Source of the DNA: Phycisphaerales bacterium
Lineage (GTDB): Bacteria; Planctomycetota; Phycisphaerae; UBA1845; UTPLA1
Assembly: GCA_020639075.1 (NCBI GenBank)
Contig: JACKHI010000001.1
Span: 1,550,001-1,614,000 of the forward strand
Direction of reading: 5' to 3'
Length of the DNA: 64,000 bases
Below, piece after piece: positions 47,306 to 55,045 of the stretch. A model generated the notes under the pieces. The model searched no databases. It had not been told where the DNA came from and saw nothing but the letters and a program-made list of their open reading frames with translations. Every line of letters starts with the position of its first letter. The stretch's first letter is position 1. Made by a program: the position numbers and the translations under genes.

Positions 47306-49105
47306 ATGTCGTCACGGAAGACTCGAATTTCCATCTCGGTTCTCACACTCGTCACGCTCTCGCTCGCGTGTTCGCAGCAGAAGCCGGCGCCGTTCGAACC
47401 CGAGGATCACTCGGTCCGCAGCGATCGCGAAGCCCCGTTCAACCCGCCCGAGCGCTACCCGGAATGGGCATTCGATCAGCCCGAATTCGTCAAGCCCGCA
47501 GCGCCGGATCAGCAGGCGCCGATCGCGCAGGCGAACGACCCGCATCACTTCTTCACGAACAAGCGGATCGTCATGGTCGAACAGCCGAGCGGCTACACGC
47601 CGGAAGAGACGCCTCGCATCGCTGTGTACTACACGAACGACAACGGCTTCCATTGGCACAAGGCCGGCTACTTCGGTCGCGAGCAATCCTACTTCCCGCT
47701 TGAGACTGATGAGGACGGCGACTACGGCGTCAACTTCGTCGGCCCGGGTCAGAAACCGGAGGAACATACCCCCGCCTATCCCGAACGGATGTACCACGTC
47801 GACACAATGCTGCCCGAAGTTCACGTCAGCATCGATCCGGAAAAAACGTGGTACGACGTCGGCGAGGACATTCGCATTTCGTGGGAGGCCAAGGACCCGC
47901 ATCTCGAGCAGTTCCCCGTGCGCATCGGCATGCTCATGGACTTCACAGCGAGCCAGCACGACATCATCGAACTCCAGCGCGATCTGCCGGACGAAGGCTC
48001 GATCGACTACCACATCTCATCCGAGACTGAAGGACATGAAATCGTCTTCCGTATCGAAGCCCTCGATCGCGCAAGCAACCTCGGCCTCGCCTACTCGCAC
48101 GCGCTTCAGATCAAGGAGCGCGCCGACGACCAGATCATCTCGAAGGCGACGCGACATCACGACGATCGAATCCGAACGGCGCGGAAGAGCAACGATGCAG
48201 CGCCACCGGCATCTGACAAGAAACCGACGCTCGCCGTCACCAAATCGGAAAGTACGAGCACAACAAATACAATGTCCGAATCGGGCAGCGACGCTGTGAC
48301 GGCCAAGCCGAAGACGCGCGTCAAGGTTGTAACGATCGGCAGCCCCGCCTCGAACGAACCGAAGGCAACGGCGGCGCCGATGTCGTCAACGACGCCGACA
48401 CCGATCAACTCGGACAAGAAACCGGGCACGCCGATGACGTCGGCGTCGAACGGCGACGACGATGAAATCGTGAAGCTCCTCGACTGTGATGAGCGCGAAG
48501 CCTACGAGCAGACGATTTCGCCGACGACGACTGACGACGCTCAGCCGACTGCAAACGCGGCGACTCGGCGATCGTCGACCAATGAGACGCAGGCGCACAC
48601 GATGACGATCCACGAAGCCCTCGCCCCGCTCAAGGAGGCCATCGGCAAGATCACGGATCTCAAGCGGCCCGTCGCGAAGAATGACGCACGCGCAGGTCAG
48701 CCGATCGCAACCGCCGCAAAGCCGACGCCGTCGCAGCCGATCGTCGCTGCGGCAGCGCCGACTCAGCCCGTCGCTACTGCGACGACGACCGCGCTGCGGC
48801 CGGCATCGGGAAGCAACACCGCCAGACCGATGGCAGCTGCGTCGCGAACACCGATCGATACGACCCTCGGCAACAGCCTCGTCGCCCCCATGCCCGGCAT
48901 CGTCTCGAATGGAACGATGGAAAACACGACCTCGCACCCGTGGCGTGCGCTCGGCGCGACCAGCTCCACGGCCAGCGCACAGACATGGACGCTGCCCGAA
49001 GCCAAGGCCGCCGTCAGCGCCAAGCCGACGGACGTACCTCAGGAGCCGACAAACGGCCCCGTCCTCGTCGAGGTCCGCGACAAGGAAGAACTGCCCGCCG
49101 ACTGA
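47306..49105 (+). CDS. large lipoprotein of unknown function
   Basis: A 599-residue product with a lipoprotein signal (LVTLSLACSQQ). Residues about 60-270 form a structured domain with many aromatic and acidic residues, in which YYTNDNGFHWHKAGYFG and DPEKTWYDVGEDIRISW stand out. The second half is low complexity, Thr/Ala/Pro/Ser-rich with scattered short motifs, and is probably disordered or surface-exposed. AAGGAAG precedes the ATG at 47306. No family was recognised. It is followed by a strong terminator. Confidence 0.76.
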   Translation: MSSRKTRISISVLTLVTLSLACSQQKPAPFEPEDHSVRSDREAPFNPPERYPEWAFDQPEFVKPAAPDQQAPIAQANDPHHFFTNKRIVMVEQPSGYTPEETPRIAVYYTNDNGFHWHKAGYFGREQSYFPLETDEDGDYGVNFVGPGQKPEEHTPAYPERMYHVDTMLPEVHVSIDPEKTWYDVGEDIRISWEAKDPHLEQFPVRIGMLMDFTASQHDIIELQRDLPDEGSIDYHISSETEGHEIVFRIEALDRASNLGLAYSHALQIKERADDQIISKATRHHDDRIRTARKSNDAAPPASDKKPTLAVTKSESTSTTNTMSESGSDAVTAKPKTRVKVVTIGSPASNEPKATAAPMSSTTPTPINSDKKPGTPMTSASNGDDDEIVKLLDCDEREAYEQTISPTTTDDAQPTANAATRRSSTNETQAHTMTIHEALAPLKEAIGKITDLKRPVAKNDARAGQPIATAAKPTPSQPIVAAAAPTQPVATATTTALRPASGSNTARPMAAASRTPIDTTLGNSLVAPMPGIVSNGTMENTTSHPWRALGATSSTASAQTWTLPEAKAAVSAKPTDVPQEPTNGPVLVEVRDKEELPAD

Positions 49106-49143
49106 TCGCATACGGCCAGAGACCGGACAGAAACATGAATCAC

Positions 49144-49178
49144 AAAGGCCGCCGAGTCCTTCGACTCGGCGGCCTTTT
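49144..49178. terminator. intrinsic terminator, bidirectional
   Basis: A 15-bp perfect stem, AAAGGCCGCCGAGTC and complement (49144-49158 with 49163-49177), with CTTC loop and a T run on both strands. It sits between the convergent lipoprotein and rho genes. Confidence 0.9.
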
Positions 49179-49332
49179 CTTCGTCTGCTTCGCTGGGGCG
49201 ATTCTGTCCGGGCCTGCACAAGAGGACCAGTTGAATGTGGAGCGGGCGTCTCATCTGCAACGAACCGCTGCGAGGCTGGCGCTGCAATACGGTTCATTTC
49301 CCGTATCCGCTCGATGTATGAATCGCCCCGCG

Positions 49333-50478
49333 CTAGGCCAGGTGCTTGAGAAATGTCTCGTTGTCCGGGAACTTCGACAGTTCCTCGAGCATCGTCTCCA
49401 TCTGCTTCGCGGGCGGCATGTTCAGCAGGCGACGGCGAACGCGCGTCACTTTGTCGTACACTTCCTGCCCGAGGAGCATCTCTTCCTTCCGCGTGCCCGA
49501 GGCGCTCAAGTTGCACGCCGGGTAGATCCGCAAATTCGCAAGGTCGCGAGACAAAACGAGTTCCATATTGCCCGTGCCCTTGAACTCCTGGAAGATGAAC
49601 TCGTCCATCCGGCTGCCCGTTTCGATGAGCACCGATGCGATGATCGTCAGACTGCCGCCGTGTTCGATCTTCCGTGCAGCGCCAAACGTCTGTTTCGGCA
49701 CTTCCAGCGCGCGGATGTCGAGACCGCCCGTCATCGTGCGGCCGCTGCTTCCGACGAGCGTGTTGTACGCTCGCCCGAGCCGCGTCAGCGAGTCCATGAG
49801 GATGACAACGTCTCGTCCCATCTCGACTTGACGCTTCGCCTTCTCGATGGCCAGCTTCGTGATTCGCCCGTGACTCTTCGCCTCGTGATCGTTGCTGGAG
49901 AAGAGCACCTCCGGCGCGTTGTTGTGCCAGCCGGCGCCGTTCTTGCAGACTTCCCGGCGCATCTCCGTCACTTCTTCCGGACGCTCATCAACCAGCAGCA
50001 TCATCAGGAGCGCTTCGGGATGGTTTGCCTGGATACCCGCCGCCATGTGCTGCAACAGAACGGTCTTACCCGTTCGCGGCGGCGCGACGATCAACGCCCG
50101 CTGCCCCTTACCGATCGGCGCGAATAGATCGACAACGCGCATCGACATCGGTCCGCCCTTTGTCTCAAACTTGAGCTGTTCGCTTGGATGCACGACGTCG
50201 AGCTGATCGAACGGCTGGATCGATCCGTACTGCCGCGCATCCTGGCCGAAGATGCGTTCGACCTTCTGCAGGATCGGTTTGCCGCCGTTACGACTGCGGC
50301 CGCGGACACCTTCGATGTACTCGCCGCCCCGAAGCCGAAGGGCCTTAATCGCGTCGCGCGTGACCTGGGGATTGGCGCCGATGGCGGCGTAGTTCTTCTC
50401 CGGATCGCGGAGATAGCCGATGCCGTTATCCATCACTTCAAGAGTGCCCGCTGCTTCGTTGCCGTTCGTTTGACTCAT
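49333..50478 (-). CDS. rho: transcription termination factor Rho
   Basis: Hexameric RNA helicase that ends transcription. The 381-residue protein has the RNA-binding cold-shock-like part at the N-terminus (about 12-75) and the ATPase core with Walker A APPRTGKT (132-139), LVDERPEEV, DSLTRLGRAYN, FGAARKIEHGGSLTI and FKGTGNMEL. Compared with E. coli Rho (419) it lacks the first 40 or so residues, the N-terminal helical subdomain. The ATG at 50478 has only a weak GGAA ahead. A long leader (see promoter at 50714) precedes it. Confidence 0.95.
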   Translation of the reverse strand: MSQTNGNEAAGTLEVMDNGIGYLRDPEKNYAAIGANPQVTRDAIKALRLRGGEYIEGVRGRSRNGGKPILQKVERIFGQDARQYGSIQPFDQLDVVHPSEQLKFETKGGPMSMRVVDLFAPIGKGQRALIVAPPRTGKTVLLQHMAAGIQANHPEALLMMLLVDERPEEVTEMRREVCKNGAGWHNNAPEVLFSSNDHEAKSHGRITKLAIEKAKRQVEMGRDVVILMDSLTRLGRAYNTLVGSSGRTMTGGLDIRALEVPKQTFGAARKIEHGGSLTIIASVLIETGSRMDEFIFQEFKGTGNMELVLSRDLANLRIYPACNLSASGTRKEEMLLGQEVYDKVTRVRRRLLNMPPAKQMETMLEELSKFPDNETFLKHLA

Positions 50479-50839
50479 AATTGGAATTCCAACGCGCTGG
50501 CGGACCCGGCGGCCGCAAACGCAAAATTGTGCGGAAAGATACGCCGCACAGGCAATCCGCCGTCATTGGCGGCATTGCAAAAATAGACCTGTCCTGGGAT
50601 TACTTCGGCAGAGCGCGGGGCAAATATCCTGCGAGGAGACCCAAAAAACGCTGCCAAGTGCCGGGATTGGTCGAGATCGCCTCCACTACATAAGGCGATC
50701 CGAAGACCCCTGAATTATAGCATCAACCTGAGAAACTGCGACATTTGCTGACGCACGTTTGCCGACTCTGCGTCCGAGATTCTTGCTGCCGGAACCGCCC
50801 AGCGGGCCGATCCCAATCCCCTCCGGCCATGCCGTGTCC
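50479..50839. other. rho leader and intergenic region
   Basis: Between the acylphosphatase end (50840) and the rho start. It holds the extended -10 element and a long untranslated leader with a short T run near 50650 on the minus strand. No open reading frame with a ribosome-binding site was found. The length fits a Rho-dependent autoregulatory leader, as known in E. coli, but no such element was proven. Confidence 0.5.
50714..50722 (-). promoter_or_regulatory. extended -10 promoter element upstream of rho
   Basis: On the minus strand TGCTATAAT, a perfect extended -10. No good -35 is present at 16-18 bp. Transcription would start near 50707, giving rho a leader of about 230 nt. Confidence 0.6.
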
Positions 50840-51115
50840 TCAGCGCCTCACGCCGAATCCGTCGAACGTGCCTGAGGGCACACCCTCCGTGACGACGGTC
50901 CTTCGAATATTCCGCTCCATTGCCCGACCGACGGCCGTCTGGAACCTGTCCAGTTCGTCGGAACGCCCCTCTATCACCATTTCGACCCGTCCGTCGGGCA
51001 GATTCCTGACACTCCCTGTGACGTCGAATTCTCGCGCAATTTCACAGGCCGTATAGCGAAAGCCGACGCCTTGCACACGGCCTTCGAACAGCACGGTTCT
51101 GCGAATGGACCCCAC
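50840..51115 (-). CDS. acyP: acylphosphatase
   Basis: Hydrolyses carboxyl-phosphate bonds. The 91 residues have the catalytic arginine in FEGRVQGVGFRYTA (Arg20) and the catalytic Asn38 in GSVRNLPDGRVEMVIEG, the two residues required. The C-terminal end, TFDGFGVRR, is typical. The start is ambiguous: GTG at 51115 gives the best match to family length; the frame is open to 51163. The position is just upstream of a stretch with the Hsp20 and SpoU genes on the same strand. Confidence 0.9.
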   Translation of the reverse strand: MGSIRRTVLFEGRVQGVGFRYTACEIAREFDVTGSVRNLPDGRVEMVIEGRSDELDRFQTAVGRAMERNIRRTVVTEGVPSGTFDGFGVRR

Positions 51116-51190
51116 GTCGCTCAACTTGTCTATTCCCGTCGTCGTTGACGCGCCCTGGCGCACGCAATCAGTATGTGCCGTGACGATTTG

Positions 51191-51652
51191 TCACTCATCC
51201 ACAGCGCGAACCTGGACTTTGTGCCCCTTCGTCTGCGGACTCTTGGGCACTTTCACAGTCAACACGCCTGCCTTGAACGACGCCGAGACCGTTTTGTCCT
51301 CGACGTCCTGCGCAAACGTGAAACGCCGACAGAAACTGCCGTAGCGGCACTCGCTGCGCAATCGCCGCACGCTCTCGGGCGGCTCATCCGGCAGCATCTT
51401 CACACCCTTGATCGTGATCTCGTTGCTGAGGATCGACACGTCGACATCGGCGGCCGCCACGCCGGGCAGCTCGACGCGAATATGATACGCATCCGGATGC
51501 TCCACAACATCGATCCGCGGCGCCCAGTCCTGGCCGTCTAGCGGCGCCGTGTTCACGCCGCCGTGCATGACGCGATCTATCAGGCGATCGAACTCGCCCC
51601 GCACGTCCTGCATCGAAAACGGCAGTTCCGATGGAAACGGGAAATTCGGCAT
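51191..51652 (-). CDS. Hsp20/alpha-crystallin small heat-shock protein
   Basis: An ATP-independent holdase of 153 residues. The alpha-crystallin domain runs from about 43 to 140: APRIDVVEHPDAYHIRVELPGV, followed by ILSNEITIKG and SFCRRFTF, then the closing GVLTVKVPK signature. The N-terminal 40 residues are variable, as usual. AAAGGAG supports the start at 51652. Two adjacent Cys residues (around 110-114) are not typical. It neighbours an acylphosphatase gene and a methyltransferase gene; only shared strand links them. Confidence 0.93.
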   Translation of the reverse strand: MPNFPFPSELPFSMQDVRGEFDRLIDRVMHGGVNTAPLDGQDWAPRIDVVEHPDAYHIRVELPGVAAADVDVSILSNEITIKGVKMLPDEPPESVRRLRSECRYGSFCRRFTFAQDVEDKTVSASFKAGVLTVKVPKSPQTKGHKVQVRAVDE

Positions 51653-51695
51653 GGCAGTCTCCTTTCCGGAGGATTTCTAACCCCGTTCGATTATA

Positions 51696-52514
51696 TCACA
51701 TTCGCTCATGCGACAGCGAGGCCCGTTGACGCAGTGCTTCATAGAACAATACGGCTGCAGTCGTCGAGACGTTCAGACTATCGACGCGCCCGCACATCGG
51801 CAGCCCCACGCGCACACACGCATCGCCGAGCCACTCATCGCTCACGCCTGACGCCTCCGCCCCCAGCACGATGGCCGTTCCTCCGGCGTATGACACATCC
51901 GAATAACTCGACTCGGCATCCGGCGTCGCCGTCAACACCTGCAGGCCGGCCCGTCGCAGCCATGCCAACGCCTCCGCGCTCGATGACTCAACAACTGGCA
52001 CCGTAAAGATCGCGCCGAGACTCGCCCGGATCGCATTGGGTCCGTATATGTCGCCGCGCGCATCGGCGGCGATGACGGCGTCGATCCCGGCCGCATCCGC
52101 CGTCCTCATGATCGCCCCGAGATTCCCCGGTTTCTCGACGCCTTCAATCACGGCAATCAACGGATTCGTCGGAATCGTCAGTGAGTCGAGCGTCTGATTC
52201 GGCCGCCTTGCGACGGCCACGATGCCCTCGTCGCGCTCGCCGAACCGCAGCTTGGCGTATGCCGCTTCCGACGTATCGATCAGATGCGCGCCGGAGTTTT
52301 CGAGCACAACGACCGACGCGGCGGCGTCCGCGCCGCGCACGACGGCGCGACATACAAACGCTTCGACGACCTCGACGCCCGCCTCGATGGCGCGCAGCAG
52401 TTCGCGTCCGCCGTCTATGAGGATCAATCCCGACTGCTTCCGCGCCCGCCGCTCGCGCAATCGCGCCGTCGCCTTGATTCTGGCATTCTGTGGGCTGTCG
52501 ATTCGCTCGGCCAT
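51696..52514 (-). CDS. SpoU/TrmH-family RNA 2'-O-methyltransferase
   Basis: Methylates the 2'-OH of a ribose in rRNA or tRNA using S-adenosylmethionine. The 272 residues have an N-terminal substrate-binding domain (SGLILIDGGRELLRAIEAG) and the trefoil-knot catalytic domain, with motif 1 EGVEKPGNLGAIMRTADAAG, motif 2 AIVLGAEASGVSDEW and motif 3 VDSLNVSTTAAVLFYE. The pattern is closest to RlmB/TsnR-type enzymes; the exact nucleotide is not evident. The ATG at 52514 was chosen over an upstream in-frame start because it begins the conserved RIDSPQNARIK. Confidence 0.92.
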   Translation of the reverse strand: MAERIDSPQNARIKATARLRERRARKQSGLILIDGGRELLRAIEAGVEVVEAFVCRAVVRGADAAASVVVLENSGAHLIDTSEAAYAKLRFGERDEGIVAVARRPNQTLDSLTIPTNPLIAVIEGVEKPGNLGAIMRTADAAGIDAVIAADARGDIYGPNAIRASLGAIFTVPVVESSSAEALAWLRRAGLQVLTATPDAESSYSDVSYAGGTAIVLGAEASGVSDEWLGDACVRVGLPMCGRVDSLNVSTTAAVLFYEALRQRASLSHERM

Positions 52515-52602
52515 GCGAAGAGAATCGTCGACGAACCCTATTCTCGTCAAGCCGACAAACATATTGATTGACGGCAGAGTAGCCGCCTTGGCCCGTGCCC
52601 CG

Positions 52603-54039
52603 TCAGAGGTTTGCCCAACGCACCAATCTTATCGCGCGCGAATACCGCAGCAGCCATCCGGCAACCATTACGATAAGGGTCACAATGATCACCGCCGGCT
52701 CCGCGAAGATCGACCCGCTGCCGACGATCGCCGACAAGATGTCCGACATCCAGTCTTCGAAGATCACGAAACTCCAGGCGAATGCATGCCCCACTGCGAC
52801 GATCATCCATAGATACGCCGACTCGTATTGCCAGATTTTGCTGAGGTAGGCGAATGGGCGCGACATCGGTCGAATCAGCAAGAGCGTCGCGGCGATCGCG
52901 CCCACGACTGAATGCAACAGCCACGCGACGATCGCAGGAAGCGTCGCCCCGACGGCGAACACGGCAAGTAAGTTCAGGAGCCTCGCCGTCGGTTCCTCGA
53001 TGAAATACATCCCGAGAATCGACACGGCTGAGGCGAGACCAATCATCACGTAGTTACAGAACGCAAATGCAAAACCCGCCTCGTCGTCGCCGCGCATTTG
53101 CAGTTCCTGGTAGAAAGTTCGCGGATTGCGGATCAGCCCCAAGTTCGCCGACAACCAGCTCTCGACTGATCGGCGGCGTTCCCAGTCAACTCCGCAACGG
53201 CGATACGCCGGCTCCAACGACACCCTCGTATCCTCGCCGCACTCCGTGCATCGACCGCCCTCCGGTAAATGCGTCAGATCGTAGCCGCACTCTTCACACG
53301 TCACTGGAATAGAAGCCGGCATCTCCGTCGATCGCGCGCCGATCGCGGCTCGCCGCGCCCAAGTGCCCAGAATCGCGATCCCGACCCAGACGCCGACGAA
53401 ATTCGCACCGAACCAAACCTCTATGAAATATGAGTTGCCGGGGAGACCGTCTGCAAATTGGCGATCCGACGCGTTGATACACCAGACAATGGACGTCGTG
53501 AACAACAGAACCAACACAAGCCCGGGGCCGAAGACGGCACCCTTCGCGACGCGAAGCGCCCTGCCGAACGAACGAAATGCGGACCCCGATCGGTGGACAA
53601 CCGGAAATGTGATCCATGCGATCACGAGCGTCGCGACCAGAGCCCAAAGCGTCGTGAACGCGAAGATGAGCAACGACGGATGCACGGGGAAGTACATATC
53701 CCCCGTCACCGACGCCCAGGCGTCTGCATAACTGCGCTCCGTCAGCTTCATGTTCTGGCCATCCCATTCATACTGCGTCGCTTCGTCGACAACGACGCCG
53801 GCGAGAATCGTGCACCAGATGAAAATCAGGGCGAGAACATAAGCAATCACGGCGCACCAGGGCGACGAAGCCATGACGCGGCCGCACTTACGCGGCTTGA
53901 GAAGATACAGGAACGGAGCGAAGAGGCAGACGAGCCTACCGGGGCGAACTTCGCTGCCATCGGCAGATTCGGGCACTTCACTTGCAGTCGGGAGTGGCGC
54001 TACGACGTCAGAATCCTGAATTCCACCACTCGATGACAT
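52603..54039 (-). CDS. polytopic membrane protein with central zinc ribbon
   Basis: A 478-residue protein with about seven to eight membrane helices in two groups, separated by a cytoplasmic zinc ribbon, CEECGYDLTHLPEGGRCTECGE (near 248-269), which has four cysteines in two CxxC pairs. Such a ribbon is very common in Phycisphaerae membrane proteins, and the second half resembles Yip1-like families. The molecular role is unknown. The gene lies between the methyltransferase and flavin-reductase genes on the same strand but does not overlap either. Confidence 0.8.
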   Translation of the reverse strand: MSSSGGIQDSDVVAPLPTASEVPESADGSEVRPGRLVCLFAPFLYLLKPRKCGRVMASSPWCAVIAYVLALIFIWCTILAGVVVDEATQYEWDGQNMKLTERSYADAWASVTGDMYFPVHPSLLIFAFTTLWALVATLVIAWITFPVVHRSGSAFRSFGRALRVAKGAVFGPGLVLVLLFTTSIVWCINASDRQFADGLPGNSYFIEVWFGANFVGVWVGIAILGTWARRAAIGARSTEMPASIPVTCEECGYDLTHLPEGGRCTECGEDTRVSLEPAYRRCGVDWERRRSVESWLSANLGLIRNPRTFYQELQMRGDDEAGFAFAFCNYVMIGLASAVSILGMYFIEEPTARLLNLLAVFAVGATLPAIVAWLLHSVVGAIAATLLLIRPMSRPFAYLSKIWQYESAYLWMIVAVGHAFAWSFVIFEDWMSDILSAIVGSGSIFAEPAVIIVTLIVMVAGWLLRYSRAIRLVRWANL

Positions 54040-54084
54040 GACTTCTGGCCCTGAAGCACTGAATCGTTGCGATCTTTCGACGCG

Positions 54085-54747
54085 TTATCCGTCGATCTTC
54101 GCAGGTCCGCGCGATTCGAAATCCGCCGGATCGCGCAGCGACTCCAGCGAAAAAAGATCCGTCGTGCGCGAATAGAGATTGCCGCCCATGCGACCGACGG
54201 CACGCAATTTCGCTGCGTCACATGTCAAATCGCCTTCCGACAACATGCCGTCATCGACATGCACCGCGACGATATCGCCGAATACCGCCTGACCGCCGCC
54301 CGGTCCCGTCCCCAGCGACACGACCTGTCGCAATCGGCACTCGATGTTGACGGGACTCTCCTTGATCAACATCGCCTTGACCTTCGTCGCAGGTACGGCC
54401 GTCAGCCCGCTCGGCCCGAACTCACTCACGCCGTGCGGAAACTCCGTACTGCAGATGTTCATCCGCTCGGCGATCGGCTCCGTGACTGTCCCGATCACGA
54501 ACTCCCCCGTTGCCTCGATATTGGCCAGCGTGTCCTTTTTATTTCCGCTGCGGTTGATTGCCGGACAGAACACAACGACCGGCGGATTTGCCGACATCAT
54601 GTTGTAGAAGCTGAACGGCGCGAGATTCGGCTTGCCGTCGGCACTCATTGTCGACGCAAACGCGATCGGTCGCGGCTGGATAAACGACAGGTAAAGGCGA
54701 TGCATGGCCCGCCACGAGTGCTCGGTATCGGCAAGATCGATGTACAT
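54085..54747 (-). CDS. flavin reductase-like protein
   Basis: An FMN-binding split-barrel protein of 220 residues, related to flavin reductases of two-component monooxygenases. LSFIQPRPIAFASTMSADG near 20-38, NLAPFSFYNMMSANPPVVVF, NIEATGEFVIGTV and the C-terminal AVGRMGGNLYSRT agree with the family. The reductase would supply reduced flavin to a partner oxygenase, which is not in this window. There is no ribosome-binding site; a TAGAAT box ends six bases before the ATG, suggesting a leaderless start. Aromatic-degradation genes are found further along. Confidence 0.88.
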   Translation of the reverse strand: MYIDLADTEHSWRAMHRLYLSFIQPRPIAFASTMSADGKPNLAPFSFYNMMSANPPVVVFCPAINRSGNKKDTLANIEATGEFVIGTVTEPIAERMNICSTEFPHGVSEFGPSGLTAVPATKVKAMLIKESPVNIECRLRQVVSLGTGPGGGQAVFGDIVAVHVDDGMLSEGDLTCDAAKLRAVGRMGGNLYSRTTDLFSLESLRDPADFESRGPAKIDG

Positions 54748-54775
54748 GCCGACATTCTAGCCGCCCCCCCATCGG

Positions 54776-54966
54776 GTGCCACTGCTCTGTGAGCAGTGCG
54801 ATACGCCAACCCACGCACTGGCGCCTCTATTCCTTGAGCGGAGCAGAATCAGAAAAACACTCCGAAGGAGTGACACAAGACAGCCCGAGGTAAGTGAAGC
54901 CCGCAAAGCGGGCGAAACGCAACCCCGGGTTCCAGTTGCGTTCCACCATCAAGCCCTGTAAGGGCG
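54776..54966. repeat. cluster of palindromic repeats with multi-stem potential
   Basis: First comes one CCACTGCTCTGTGAGCAGTG hairpin (54779-54798). A composite block follows: CACTCCGAAGGAGTG (54858-54872), GCCCGCAAAGCGGGC (54899-54913), AACGCAAC / GTTGCGTT enclosing CCCCGGG (54916-54942), and GCCCTGTAAGGGC (54953-54965). Four stems in a row suggest a structured element. There is no gene in the region 54748-55045. Confidence 0.72.
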
Positions 54967-55045
54967 TTACAAATCCAGAAACCACGGCGTGCGTCAAGAA
55001 CACGAGCGCAGATCAACTTGTAACACCGTCATCACGCAAACCGAC

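Noticed and set aside
48940..50127. Long plus-strand frame opposite rho, beginning within the lipoprotein gene
   Set aside because: It crosses a strong bidirectional terminator and lies antisense to the well-conserved rho gene. A signal-peptide-like start near 49135 is produced by the terminator sequence itself.
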